Positions 38,460 through 48,385 of a DNA stretch of 64,000 nucleotides are shown piece by piece. Source of the DNA: Dysgonomonas sp. 520 (GTDB lineage: Bacteria; Bacteroidota; Bacteroidia; Bacteroidales; Dysgonomonadaceae); assembly GCF_010501095.1 (NCBI RefSeq), contig NZ_QVMP01000001.1:186001-250000 (forward strand), given 5' to 3'. The notes beneath the pieces were generated by a model. That model was given only the letters and a program-made list of their open reading frames with translations, did no database searches and had not been told where the DNA came from. Position 1 is the first letter of the stretch, and every line of letters begins with the position of its first letter. The position numbers and the translations under genes are program-made.

Positions 38460-40532
38460 ATGTATTATAAATATGGTTTTATGAAGAAATTTAATATAAA
38501 GAAAGGCTTAAATATCCCACCACTTGTTTTTTTTGTGTTGGCAATACTTTTAATCTTAAAATTTGCCCCGCACGAAAGTGAATTCAATTATTCATTTGTA
38601 GAGAATAAACCCTGGAGATATGGCTTGTTACAAGCCACTTTCGATTTTCCCATCAGTAAGTCGGACGATCAGATAAAAAAGGAAAGAGACAGCGTTACCG
38701 CAGCATTTCAGCCATATTACCAGTACAACCAGTCGATTGCACCGGCCTCGATAAAGCATTTTCAAGAAGATGCCCACACACACGAAATTCCGGACGAATA
38801 CGTGAATTATGTGGTAAAAAAGCTGAAAGAAATATACAAAACGGGAATCATATCCATTGAAGAATACGACCGCATAACAGATACCAACGGGCAAAAGCAT
38901 TTTAAACTGAGAGACGAGAACGAAAATATAGCGAAGGTTCAATCATTGACTGACATCTATACATCCAAGCAAGCGTATCAGAAAATACTGAAAGATATGC
39001 CCGCCGTCATGAACCCATTCGAATTGCGTTCTTTAGATTTCAACAACTACCTCTCCGGCAATATTATCTATGATGCCGAAATGTCTCAGAAAGTAATGGA
39101 AGATGCTTTGCAGCAAATATCGTTGGTGCAGGGAATGGTTCAATCGGGGCAGAAAATCATCGACAGGGGCGAGATTGTGGACAGCAGAACATACAGCATC
39201 CTGAAATCGTTGGAGAAAGCCAGTGGCGAACGCTCGCTGAGTGAGTCGTCGCAGCTCTGGCTGACCATTGGGCAAGTGATTATGGTTTCGATATTCATGT
39301 TCTCATTTATGCTCTACTTGTACTTCTTTCGACCTCGTGAATACGCCAACAAGAAGAATCTCATATTTATGTTGTTAACCATAACAACTTTTTGTGTGCT
39401 GACCGGAATCGCCGCCGACTACAAATCGGTAAGTGTCTATGTCATTCCTTTTGCCATTCCGACCATACTGATACGTACTTTCATCGACTCGCGCACAGCG
39501 ATGATGTCGCACATCGTGACGATTCTCATCTGCTCGCTGATGGTTGATTTCCCTGTCGAGTTTATCCTATTGCAATTCCCGATAGGCTTCATCTGTATTT
39601 TCGGATTGAAGGATTTGTCGGAACGTTCGCAGTTGATTCGTTGTTCTTTCCTCATACTATTAGGATATATAATAGTATACGTAGGCTTTGTTTTGTGGCA
39701 AGACAGGGATATTCAGGTATTGCTGAAAAACGGAAAGATGTTTATCTATTTTGGCATCAACTTCATTTTCGTTATGTTCTCTTACCTGTTGGTATATATG
39801 TGCGAAAAGGTTTTTGGCTTCATCTCGGGTGTGAGCATGGTGGAACTGTCGAATATCAACAAACCTCTTTTGCTGAAACTATCGGAAACTGCTCCCGGAA
39901 CATTTCAACACTCGATGCAGGTGGCTAATCTGGCAGCAGCAGCAGCGGTGAAAATAGGTGCGAATGCTTCGTTGGCCAGAACAGGAGCATTGTATCATGA
40001 CGTGGGCAAAATGAAAAACCCGGAATATTTCACTGAAAATCAAAGTCCGGGACAAAGTCCGCATAAAAACCTGTCTTATCTGGAAAGTGCCAGAATTATA
40101 ATAGGTCATGTGGAAGAAGGCGAGAAAATTGCCAAATCATACAATCTGCCTCAGCAAATTATAGACTTTATACTTACTCATCATGGCAAGGGTAAAGCAC
40201 GTTTCTTTTACAACTCATATAAAAATGAACATCCGGACGAGGAAATAGACGAATCGGCATTCACTTATCCCGGTCCTAATCCATTCAGCAAGGAAACAGC
40301 CATACTGATGATGGCCGACACGGTGGAAGCGGCGTCCAGAAGCCTGCCCGAATATTCGGAAGAGTCAATATCCTCATTGGTGAACAAGCTGATAGACTTT
40401 CAGTTGCAAGAGGGATTATTAAAAAACACCCCACTGACATTTAAGGATATAGAAAAAATCAAAGGAGTATTTATTGAAAAACTGATAACAATCTATCATA
40501 CACGGATATCTTATCCCGAATTGAATAAATAA
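38460..40532 (+). CDS. 7TM-HD (PgpH/YqfF-like) phosphohydrolase; start may be 38481
   Basis: GTFQHSMQVANLAAAAAVKIGANASLARTGALYHDVGKMKNPEYFTENQ. Confidence 0.9.
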   Translation: MYYKYGFMKKFNIKKGLNIPPLVFFVLAILLILKFAPHESEFNYSFVENKPWRYGLLQATFDFPISKSDDQIKKERDSVTAAFQPYYQYNQSIAPASIKHFQEDAHTHEIPDEYVNYVVKKLKEIYKTGIISIEEYDRITDTNGQKHFKLRDENENIAKVQSLTDIYTSKQAYQKILKDMPAVMNPFELRSLDFNNYLSGNIIYDAEMSQKVMEDALQQISLVQGMVQSGQKIIDRGEIVDSRTYSILKSLEKASGERSLSESSQLWLTIGQVIMVSIFMFSFMLYLYFFRPREYANKKNLIFMLLTITTFCVLTGIAADYKSVSVYVIPFAIPTILIRTFIDSRTAMMSHIVTILICSLMVDFPVEFILLQFPIGFICIFGLKDLSERSQLIRCSFLILLGYIIVYVGFVLWQDRDIQVLLKNGKMFIYFGINFIFVMFSYLLVYMCEKVFGFISGVSMVELSNINKPLLLKLSETAPGTFQHSMQVANLAAAAAVKIGANASLARTGALYHDVGKMKNPEYFTENQSPGQSPHKNLSYLESARIIIGHVEEGEKIAKSYNLPQQIIDFILTHHGKGKARFFYNSYKNEHPDEEIDESAFTYPGPNPFSKETAILMMADTVEAASRSLPEYSEESISSLVNKLIDFQLQEGLLKNTPLTFKDIEKIKGVFIEKLITIYHTRISYPELNK

Positions 40533-40536
40533 ACAA

Positions 40537-40571
40537 CAAGGGTGGCGAAATAAAACTTCACCACCCTCTTG
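40537..40571 (+). terminator. Terminator-like hairpin
   Basis: CAAGGGTGGCGAA...TTCACCACCCTCTTG. Confidence 0.6.
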
Positions 40572-40596
40572 CTATAATATTAAAAACTTGCAGCAG

Positions 40597-40733
40597 AAGT
40601 CATCTAGACTTTTTCGTTTTATTCAATTTTGTCATCCTGAGAGTATCGAAGGATCTGTTTTTTAGATGTTTCACTACGTTCAACATGACAAAAACTCAAA
40701 AATTAAGTATAATTTAAAAAGTCTAGATGACTT
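40597..40733. repeat. Family A repeat nested inside an 18-bp perfect inverted repeat
   Basis: AAGTCATCTAGACTTTTT (40597-40614) / AAAAAGTCTAGATGACTT (40716-40733); inner Family A at 40630-40690. Confidence 0.85.
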
Positions 40734-40744
40734 CGTAGATTGGT

Positions 40745-41848
40745 TTATACGTTAAACCTGAAGTGCATTATATCTCCATCCTGAACCACATATTCTTTGC
40801 CTTCCACATTCATTTTTCCGGCTTCTTTCACTGCGGCTTCTGAGCCATAGGTGATGAAATCGTCAAATTTTATAACCTCGGCACGGATAAATCCTTTTTC
40901 AAAATCGGTATGGATAACGCCTGCACATTGTGGAGCTTTCCATCCTGCCGTAAAAGTCCATGCCCGCACTTCCTGCACTCCGGCGGTGAAATATGTTAGC
41001 AATCCCAGAATATTGTATGCTGCCTTAATAAGACGAGCAACTCCCGATTCTTCCAAGCCGATTTCGGAAAGAAACATTTGACGCTCTTCATACGTTTCAA
41101 ACTCGGCTATCTCGGATTCTATTTTAGCCGCAACAATCAAGATGTCGGCATCTTCATCCTTGATGGCTTCACGAACCTGATCTACATATTTGTTTCCGGA
41201 AACTGCGCTAGCCTCATCTACATTACAAACATACAATACAGGTTTGTAGGTGAGCAGGTACAATTCTCTTGCTATTTTTTCGTCTTCCTTGTTATCGAAT
41301 TTTACGGTACGAGCCGATTTTCCTTGCTCAAGGGCATCCTTAAACTGAACCAGGATATCGTAGGCTCGTTTGGCATCCTTGTCACCACCTGTTTTTGCTT
41401 GTTTTTCAACTTTTTGAATACGGGATGTAACCGTTTCCAAGTCTTTCAACTGCAATTCGATATCAATGATTTCCTTGTCACGAACAGGGTCTACACTGCC
41501 ATCGACATGTGTAATATTATCATCATCAAAACAGCGCAGCACATGCAATATCGCATCTGTCTCGCGAATGTTTCCCAAAAACTTGTTACCTAGTCCTTCG
41601 CCTTTGCTGGCACCTTTCACCAGTCCGGCTATATCTACAATTTCTACTGTGGTAGGGAGTATGCGGTTTGGCTTCACCAATTCAGCCAATTTGTTCAACC
41701 GTTCGTCCGGAACAGTAATCACACCTACATTGGGTTCGATAGTGCAGAATGGAAAATTTGCAGATTGTGCTTTTGCGTTCGATAAGCAATTGAAAAGAGT
41801 CGATTTACCAACATTCGGAAGCCCGACTATGCCACATTGTAATGCCAT
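40745..41848 (-). CDS. ychF: Ribosome-associated GTPase/ATPase YchF
   Basis: MALQCGIVGLPNVGKSTLFNCLSNAKAQSANFPFCTIEPNVG. Confidence 0.97.
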   Translation of the reverse strand: MALQCGIVGLPNVGKSTLFNCLSNAKAQSANFPFCTIEPNVGVITVPDERLNKLAELVKPNRILPTTVEIVDIAGLVKGASKGEGLGNKFLGNIRETDAILHVLRCFDDDNITHVDGSVDPVRDKEIIDIELQLKDLETVTSRIQKVEKQAKTGGDKDAKRAYDILVQFKDALEQGKSARTVKFDNKEDEKIARELYLLTYKPVLYVCNVDEASAVSGNKYVDQVREAIKDEDADILIVAAKIESEIAEFETYEERQMFLSEIGLEESGVARLIKAAYNILGLLTYFTAGVQEVRAWTFTAGWKAPQCAGVIHTDFEKGFIRAEVIKFDDFITYGSEAAVKEAGKMNVEGKEYVVQDGDIMHFRFNV

Positions 41849-42148
41849 TATTTCGTTTATTTATTTTTTGAGCATGCAAAGGTAATGAAAATTTATAGAA
41901 ATGAATTGAAATAACACTTTACTCCATATAATATCTGTTCATTTGGGCATTTAAATGTAATTAAATTACTTATCAGGCGGATAATAAGATAGAAAAAACA
42001 AAAAAATATGTTTACTTTGCAAGCTAAATTATTTTTTCATACTAAAATAAGGTCACAGACCTGTTTATTGCTTTGGTAAATAAAATACCCTTAGCAAGTT
42101 ACAACTTAGAAATATATCGTTAAATTCTTCAATTACTTATATTAATTT

Positions 42149-43687
42149 ATGGCACAAGAGGACGTTTTTAAGAAGATTGTATCGCATTGTAAAGAATACG
42201 GATTTGTTTTTCAATCGAGTGAAATATATGATGGTTTGAGCGCAGTCTACGATTATGGGCAGATGGGCGTTGAACTGAAAAATAATATAAAAAAATATTG
42301 GTGGGATAGCATGGTGCTGCTCAACGATAATGTTGTGGGGATAGACTCTGCCATCTTTATGCATCCAACCATCTGGAAAGCCTCAGGCCACGTTGATGCT
42401 TTCAACGATCCTCTGATTGATAATAAAGATAGCAAGAAGCGTTATCGTGCCGATGTATTGATTGAAGATTATCTGGCAAAGATTGACGAGAAAATAGACA
42501 AGGAAGTAGAAAAGGCTGCTAAAAGGTTTGGTGACAGCTTTGATGAAGCAATGTTCCGCGAAACTAACCCTCGTGTTCTCGAAAACAAAGCGAAACGTGA
42601 CGAGGTTCATACCCGTTTTGCCAAGGCTTTGAACGACAGCAATCTGGAAGAATTACGCAATATTATTGTCGATTGTGAAATTGTGGACCCGATCAGCGGA
42701 ACTCGCAACTGGACAGAAGTACGCCAGTTCAACCTGATGTTTGCAACAGAAATGGGGTCTACTGCCGACGGGGCAATGAAAGTATATCTACGTCCCGAAA
42801 CAGCTCAGGGTATTTTCGTAAACTTCCTGAATGTACAGAAAACAGGACGGATGAAAATCCCTTTTGGCATTGCGCAAATAGGTAAGGCTTTCCGTAACGA
42901 GATTGTTGCCCGTCAATTTATTTTCCGCATGCGTGAATTTGAGCAAATGGAGATGCAGTTCTTTGTTCGTCCGGGCGAAGAGTTGGAATGGTTTGCAAAA
43001 TGGAAAGATGTGCGCATGAAATGGCATAAGGCTTTAGGATTCGGCGACAAAAAATACCGTTTTCACGACCATGACAAACTGGCTCATTATGCTAATGCGG
43101 CAACAGATATCGAGTTTGAAATGCCATTCGGATTTAAAGAGGTTGAGGGTATTCACTCCCGCACCGATTTCGATTTGGGAAGCCACGAGCAATATTCAGG
43201 AAAAAAACTACAATATTTCGATCCGGAATTGAATAAATCATATACTCCTTATGTGATCGAAACCTCGATAGGTGTAGACCGCATGTTTTTGTCAACCGTA
43301 TCGGCAGCATACACAGAGGAAACTCTTGAAAATGGAGAAACTCGTGTTGTACTGAAACTTCCTGCACCATTGGCACCAATCAAATTAGGAGTATTCCCTC
43401 TTGTGAAAAAAGATGGTTTACCCGAAAAAGCGCGTGAGGTGATAGACAGTTTGAAGTTCGATTTTAAATGTCAGTATGATGAAAAAGACAGTATCGGAAA
43501 ACGCTATCGTCGTAGCGATGCCATCGGAACGCCATATTGCGTGACTGTGGATCATCAGACTTTGGAAGATAACACCGTAACGATCCGTTACCGCGACACA
43601 ATGGAACAGGAACGTGTTGCTATTGATAAACTGGCAGAGATAATAGGAGATAAAGTAAGCATGAAAGGCTTATTGAAAAGCCTGTAA
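42149..43687 (+). CDS. glyS: Glycyl-tRNA synthetase (single-chain type)
   Basis: RPETAQGIFVNFLNVQKTGRMKIPFGIAQIGKAFRNEI...RREFEQMEMQFF-type motif 2/3 regions. Confidence 0.95.
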   Translation: MAQEDVFKKIVSHCKEYGFVFQSSEIYDGLSAVYDYGQMGVELKNNIKKYWWDSMVLLNDNVVGIDSAIFMHPTIWKASGHVDAFNDPLIDNKDSKKRYRADVLIEDYLAKIDEKIDKEVEKAAKRFGDSFDEAMFRETNPRVLENKAKRDEVHTRFAKALNDSNLEELRNIIVDCEIVDPISGTRNWTEVRQFNLMFATEMGSTADGAMKVYLRPETAQGIFVNFLNVQKTGRMKIPFGIAQIGKAFRNEIVARQFIFRMREFEQMEMQFFVRPGEELEWFAKWKDVRMKWHKALGFGDKKYRFHDHDKLAHYANAATDIEFEMPFGFKEVEGIHSRTDFDLGSHEQYSGKKLQYFDPELNKSYTPYVIETSIGVDRMFLSTVSAAYTEETLENGETRVVLKLPAPLAPIKLGVFPLVKKDGLPEKAREVIDSLKFDFKCQYDEKDSIGKRYRRSDAIGTPYCVTVDHQTLEDNTVTIRYRDTMEQERVAIDKLAEIIGDKVSMKGLLKSL

Positions 43688-43703
43688 ATAATAAAATAAT
43701 TTG

Positions 43704-43742
43704 AGCCATTAAGTCTCCGGTTTATTTTCGAGGGCTTAATGG
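43704..43742. terminator. Hairpin in the intergenic space between glyS and thiL
   Basis: CCATTAAG...CTTAATGG arms; overlaps the nominal ORF start of the next gene, whose likely start is 43763. Confidence 0.45.
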
Positions 43743-43762
43743 TTTGTTTTTTTATAGAAAAG

Positions 43763-44803
43763 ATGAAAAGAACAGAAATAGCAGAATTGGGTGAGTTTGG
43801 ATTGATCGAACATCTAACAAAAAATATAAAATTAGTCAATTCCAGCTCCGAAAAAGGTGTTGGAGACGATGCTGCCGTGATGTCGTATCCCGACAAGAAA
43901 GTATTGATGACAACCGATCTGTTGCTGGAGGGAATACATTTCGATTTGATGTATGTTCCGATGAAGCATTTAGGATATAAGTCGGCAGTCGTGAATTTTT
44001 CCGACATCTATGCAATGAACGGCCAACCTAAGCAAATAACCGTATCGCTAGGCATTTCTAAACGTTTCTCGGTGGAAGATCTTGACGAGTTTTATGAGGG
44101 ATTGTCTCTTGCCTGCCAGCATTATGGCGTAGACATCGTTGGGGGAGACACATCTTCTTCTTTAACCGGATTAACGATCAGTATTACATGTATAGGCGAG
44201 GCCGAAGATGACAGAATTGCATATAGAAACGGAGCCAAGAACACTGATTTGATTTGTGTGACAGGCGACCTTGGTGCTGCTTACATGGGACTTCAACTTT
44301 TAGAAAGGGAAAAGGCTGTTTTCAAAGGTGAAGCGGACTTTGCTCCTGATTTTTCAGGGAAAGAGTACCTATTGGAGAGACAACTGAAGCCGGAAGCCAG
44401 AAAAGATATTATTGAGTTATTTGAGTCAAATGGTATAGTTCCAACTTCTATGATCGATATTTCAGACGGATTGTCTTCGGAAGCGATGCATATATGCAAG
44501 CAAAGTGGTGTCGGATGTCGTATATTTGAAGAGCGCATTCCGATTGATTACCAAACGGCTGTTATGGCAGAACAGTTTAACATGAATGTGACCACTGTTG
44601 CATTGAATGGCGGAGAGGATTACGAATTATTATTTACAATTCCTCTTTACATGCATGAAAAAATATCCGAATTGAAGGATAAAGGTATCCATGTAATTGG
44701 TCATGTGACGGATATATCGTTGGGTATGTGTCTACAAACGCGAGATAACACAGAAATAGAATTGAAAGCCCAAGGTTGGAATACATTGAATTCAAAAAAA
44801 TAA
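43763..44803 (+). CDS. thiL: Thiamine-phosphate kinase
   Basis: GVGDDAAVMSYPDKKVLMTTDLLLEGIHFDL...GGDTSSS...DISDGLSSEA; start at MKRTEIAELGEFG. Confidence 0.92.
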   Translation: MKRTEIAELGEFGLIEHLTKNIKLVNSSSEKGVGDDAAVMSYPDKKVLMTTDLLLEGIHFDLMYVPMKHLGYKSAVVNFSDIYAMNGQPKQITVSLGISKRFSVEDLDEFYEGLSLACQHYGVDIVGGDTSSSLTGLTISITCIGEAEDDRIAYRNGAKNTDLICVTGDLGAAYMGLQLLEREKAVFKGEADFAPDFSGKEYLLERQLKPEARKDIIELFESNGIVPTSMIDISDGLSSEAMHICKQSGVGCRIFEERIPIDYQTAVMAEQFNMNVTTVALNGGEDYELLFTIPLYMHEKISELKDKGIHVIGHVTDISLGMCLQTRDNTEIELKAQGWNTLNSKK

Positions 44804-44814
44804 TTGATTTTTTA

Positions 44815-44845
44815 TTTGGAGTTTATAAAATATGTCCTATCTTTG
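44815..44845 (+). promoter_or_regulatory. Bacteroidetes-type promoter for tRNA-Phe
   Basis: TTTG (44815-44818), 19-bp spacer, TATCTTTG (44838-44845). Confidence 0.75.
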
Positions 44846-44864
44846 CACACGCAAATAAGGCAAT

Positions 44865-44937
44865 GGTGCCATAGCTCAGTTGGTAGAGCAAAGGACTGAA
44901 AATCCTTGTGTCCCCGGTTCGATTCCTGGTGGCACCA
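44865..44937 (+). tRNA. tRNA-Phe (GAA), CCA not encoded
   Basis: GGTGCCATAGCTCAGTTGGTAGAGC AAAGGACTGAAAATCCTTGTG TCCCCGGTTCGATTCCTGG TGGCACCA; full cloverleaf. Confidence 0.96.
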
Positions 44938-44939
44938 CT
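44880..44939. repeat. Left attachment repeat of integrative element 1 (60-bp direct repeat within tRNA-Phe)
   Basis: Identical 60 bp to 53899-53958. Confidence 0.92.
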
Positions 44940-44946
44940 GAAAATC

Positions 44947-44978
44947 AGACAGTTACAAATTAGTAGCTGTCTTTTTTT
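44947..44978 (+). terminator. Terminator downstream of tRNA-Phe
   Basis: GACAGTTAC-AAATTA-GTAGCTGTC then TTTTTTT. Confidence 0.65.
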
Positions 44979-45007
44979 ATGTGAAAATCGGCAGTTTTAA
45001 CGATGAA

Positions 45008-45028
45008 AGTTAAACCAAGAGTTAAACC
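45008..45028. repeat. AGTTAAACC x2, putative integrase arm-type sites (left)
   Basis: AGTTAAACCAAGAGTTAAACC; near-identical pair at 53808-53828. Confidence 0.65.
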
Positions 45029-45039
45029 GAAAAACCGTT

Positions 45040-46242
45040 ATGAACACTACTGTTAATGCCGTTTTGTTTAAGTCTAAGACTCTTTCAAATGGAGCACATC
45101 CTTTAATGATAAGGATATGTCAAAACAACAAGAAAAAGTACAAAAGTTTAGGTATCTCAATTCATGCTCAATATTGGGATTTTGAAAAGAATAAACCTAA
45201 AAGAAATTGTCCGAATAAGGAACAGATTATCAATCTTATAAATGACAAAATAAAAGAATATTCGGAACAAATTATAGAGTTCAAGTCTATCAATAAAGAA
45301 TTTACGGTTACTACACTTGTTGAAAAAGTCAATCACATTACTGTTTTCAAGACAGTACACCAACTATTTGAAACACATATCCAGAAATTAAAGGAAGAAA
45401 GAAGAACAGGATACGCATTGTCTTTTAATCAACTCTTCAATTCATTATTGGAATATAACGGACATTTAGATATATCATTCTCTGATATTGATGTATTATG
45501 GCTTAAGCATTATGAATCTTGGTTAAGGTTGTCAAAGGGAATCACCGACAACACAATCGCAATACGTATGCGGACACTAAGAGCCTTATATAATGTTGCT
45601 ATAAACGAAAAGTTTGTCAAAGCAGAACATTATCCATTCAAAACATATAGAGTCTCAAAACTCGCACAGGAGACTCTTAAACGTTCTATTAATAAATCCG
45701 ACATAGGAGCTATCATCAATTATAAAACTAATCATGAATATACTATATTCTCTATAGACCTTTTTCTATTTTCTTATTTGTCAGGAGGAATCAACTTTGT
45801 TGATTTAGCTAACCTAAAACCAAATAATATAATCAACAATCAGTTAGTATATACACGAAAGAAAACGAAGAAGTTAATTAAGATACCTTTGCAGCCTAAA
45901 GCCTTAGAATTAATAACAAAGTATAGAAATTCAGATAATCCTTACTTGTTTCCAATATTTTCTACTTTTCATAAGTCAGATCAACAAAAAGCAAATAGAG
46001 TTCATAAAGTTATTACTAAAGTAAATAAATATCTTAAGGAAGTCGGTAAAGAATTAAATATACCTATTACTCTTACTACTTATGTTGCTCGACATTCTTA
46101 TGCTACGGTATTAAAGCGGTCAGGGGTTGCCACCTCCATAATTAGCGAGTCGCTTGGACATAGTTCCGAGAAAGTGACACAAATCTATCTTGACAGTTTT
46201 GAAAATAGCCAAATAGACGAAGCAATGAAGAATTTGTTATAG
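45040..46242 (+). CDS. Tyrosine recombinase/integrase
   Basis: C-terminal TTYVARHSYATVLKRSGVATSIISESLGHSSEKVTQIYLDSF (R-H-x-x-R..Y motifs). Confidence 0.93.
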   Translation: MNTTVNAVLFKSKTLSNGAHPLMIRICQNNKKKYKSLGISIHAQYWDFEKNKPKRNCPNKEQIINLINDKIKEYSEQIIEFKSINKEFTVTTLVEKVNHITVFKTVHQLFETHIQKLKEERRTGYALSFNQLFNSLLEYNGHLDISFSDIDVLWLKHYESWLRLSKGITDNTIAIRMRTLRALYNVAINEKFVKAEHYPFKTYRVSKLAQETLKRSINKSDIGAIINYKTNHEYTIFSIDLFLFSYLSGGINFVDLANLKPNNIINNQLVYTRKKTKKLIKIPLQPKALELITKYRNSDNPYLFPIFSTFHKSDQQKANRVHKVITKVNKYLKEVGKELNIPITLTTYVARHSYATVLKRSGVATSIISESLGHSSEKVTQIYLDSFENSQIDEAMKNLL

Positions 46243-46677
46243 ATTATTTTGTTAACAATTTTTAACGATGGTATTTTTTGCTTTATTCTGCGTTTTTTTG
46301 TAAATTTATGTAATAATTCATCTATAGAGTTGTGTCTGAAAAGATACACACCAACCGAGCCGAGAAAGCCACGGTGGTCCAATGATGAGGTTAACAAATT
46401 AACAAAATATTTCTCATGGGAAACAGTAAAAATTCAATCAGCAAAATAATATTTTCATCTGTATACAACAGAGAGAATATTGTTATTTTCTTTTATATAA
46501 GAAGCTTAATATTACATCATATATTAGCTAATCCTCCACCTTAATATTTCTTGATTTAGATAGAATTATTCTGTCTATTACACTCTATTTTCTAAGATGT
46601 TAGGAGAATAGATTTTATTAATTCTGTCAGGAGAAATTTCTCTTGATCAGAGGAATATATAACTAAAACATAAGTTT

Positions 46678-48093
46678 ATGAATATAAATAATTTAAACAA
46701 CATGACCGAACAGACTTTAAATCTGTGTAGGTCAAATGATCTCTTAAAATACAATAATATTTTAGAGCAAATAATAAACCAATCTTATGCAATAAATTTC
46801 AGAGAAATAGCAAATTTAAAAGGTTCAGAAAAAACAACATCTAAAATTTATGAAGTTGTTACAATCAATGAATTACTTAAACATGTTAGGTCTTTGAATT
46901 CAGATTTTGCTACATCAGAGAAACAGATATATAGTTACAATGGTGCTTATTGGGAAATTCTTGATCGTGATGTTTTCAAAATATTTTTAGGGGATTTCGC
47001 ATTACAGATTGGGGTTCCTCCAGTTGATGCCATGCATTATCGATTTAAAGATAAACTTTTAGAACAATTCTCATCCTCTACGATAAAATCGAATCAGAAA
47101 TCAAATAATGAGACAACAATAAATCTTAAAAATGGGACATTCTATATTAATGAAAAAAGTTACGGTCTTCGAGATTTTGATAAAACTGATTTTTTAAAAT
47201 ATCAATTACAATTTGAATATAATCCAGAAGCAGAATGCCCTATATTTCAAAAATACCTAAATGAGGTATTACCAGACAAAGATTTACAAAACGTATTAGC
47301 TGAATATGTGGGATATGTATTTGCTAAACATCTCAAATATGAGGCTGTTGCGATATTGTTGGGGTCAGGAGCTAATGGTAAAAGTGTATTTTTTGATGTT
47401 TTGAATGCATTATTAGGTAAAGAAAATATTTCAAATTATTCTTTACGAGAATTAGCAGAACATAAAAGTTACCAACGTGGAGAGTTAGAAAATGTACTGC
47501 TTAACTATAGTAGTGAGATGGATACATCTTTCGATTTTCAGACATTTAAACAATTGGTAAGCGGAGAGGAAGTCGGTGTTAGAGGGATATATAGAGACCC
47601 TAAGATTATGAGAGATTATGGTCGTTTAATGTTCAATACTAATACTCTTCCTTCTCATATTGAACAAACAGATGCAATCTATAGAAGGTTATTGCCTATT
47701 CCTTTCAACACAACTATACCAAAGGAGAAACAGGACAAAGATTTAGCAAAAAAAATTATTAAACATGAGCTTTCTGGAGTATTTAATTGGGCATTAGATG
47801 GTATGAAGAGATTATTAGATCAAGATGGTTTTACAGAATCAAAAATAATTGAAGATGAAATTCAAGAATTTAAAAAAGATTCAAATCCTGTAGCAATATT
47901 CATTGAAGAGAAAAATTATAGACCAAGTATCAGTAAAACTAAATTGTTAAAAACTTTATTTGATGAATATCAGGTTTATTGCAAAACTAATGGATATATA
48001 TCATTATCATCAATTAAATTTCATAAAATGCTCAAAAGTCTGGGATATAAATCGAAAAGAATAATTGATGGAAATATAATATATATAGAGTAA
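46678..48093 (+). CDS. P4/D5-type SF3 helicase (phage/plasmid primase C-terminal region)
   Basis: AVAILLGSGANGKSVFFDVLNALLG (Walker A); FQTFKQLVSGEEVGVRGIYRDP; LMFNTNTLPSHIEQTDAIYRRLLPIPF. Confidence 0.88.
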   Translation: MNINNLNNMTEQTLNLCRSNDLLKYNNILEQIINQSYAINFREIANLKGSEKTTSKIYEVVTINELLKHVRSLNSDFATSEKQIYSYNGAYWEILDRDVFKIFLGDFALQIGVPPVDAMHYRFKDKLLEQFSSSTIKSNQKSNNETTINLKNGTFYINEKSYGLRDFDKTDFLKYQLQFEYNPEAECPIFQKYLNEVLPDKDLQNVLAEYVGYVFAKHLKYEAVAILLGSGANGKSVFFDVLNALLGKENISNYSLRELAEHKSYQRGELENVLLNYSSEMDTSFDFQTFKQLVSGEEVGVRGIYRDPKIMRDYGRLMFNTNTLPSHIEQTDAIYRRLLPIPFNTTIPKEKQDKDLAKKIIKHELSGVFNWALDGMKRLLDQDGFTESKIIEDEIQEFKKDSNPVAIFIEEKNYRPSISKTKLLKTLFDEYQVYCKTNGYISLSSIKFHKMLKSLGYKSKRIIDGNIIYIE

Positions 48094-48096
48094 TCT

Positions 48097-48123
48097 ATGT
48101 AAAGAATGTAAAGAATGTAAAGA
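48097..48123. repeat. Three tandem ATGTAAAGA 9-mers (iteron-like)
   Basis: ATGTAAAGAATGTAAAGAATGTAAAGA directly downstream of the helicase gene. Confidence 0.75.
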
Positions 48124-48385
48124 TTTTAAAACTTAAAAATAAATATCTAATATATATTTAATAATATTTTTTTTAAAATCAACATTGTATACATAATCTA
48201 CATTTATATTATTTTTAATTTATTATATAGGTCAGGGGATGTTGCGGTAGCAACAGACTCTGACTTTCTATTGTTTTAAGATATCAACTTCCCTTGACTC
48301 GCAGCGAAGCTGCCTATAAATAAACTAAGAATAATTAAATTTGTTCCCATATAAATATTTATAGCTATATTCATACTCTTATATT

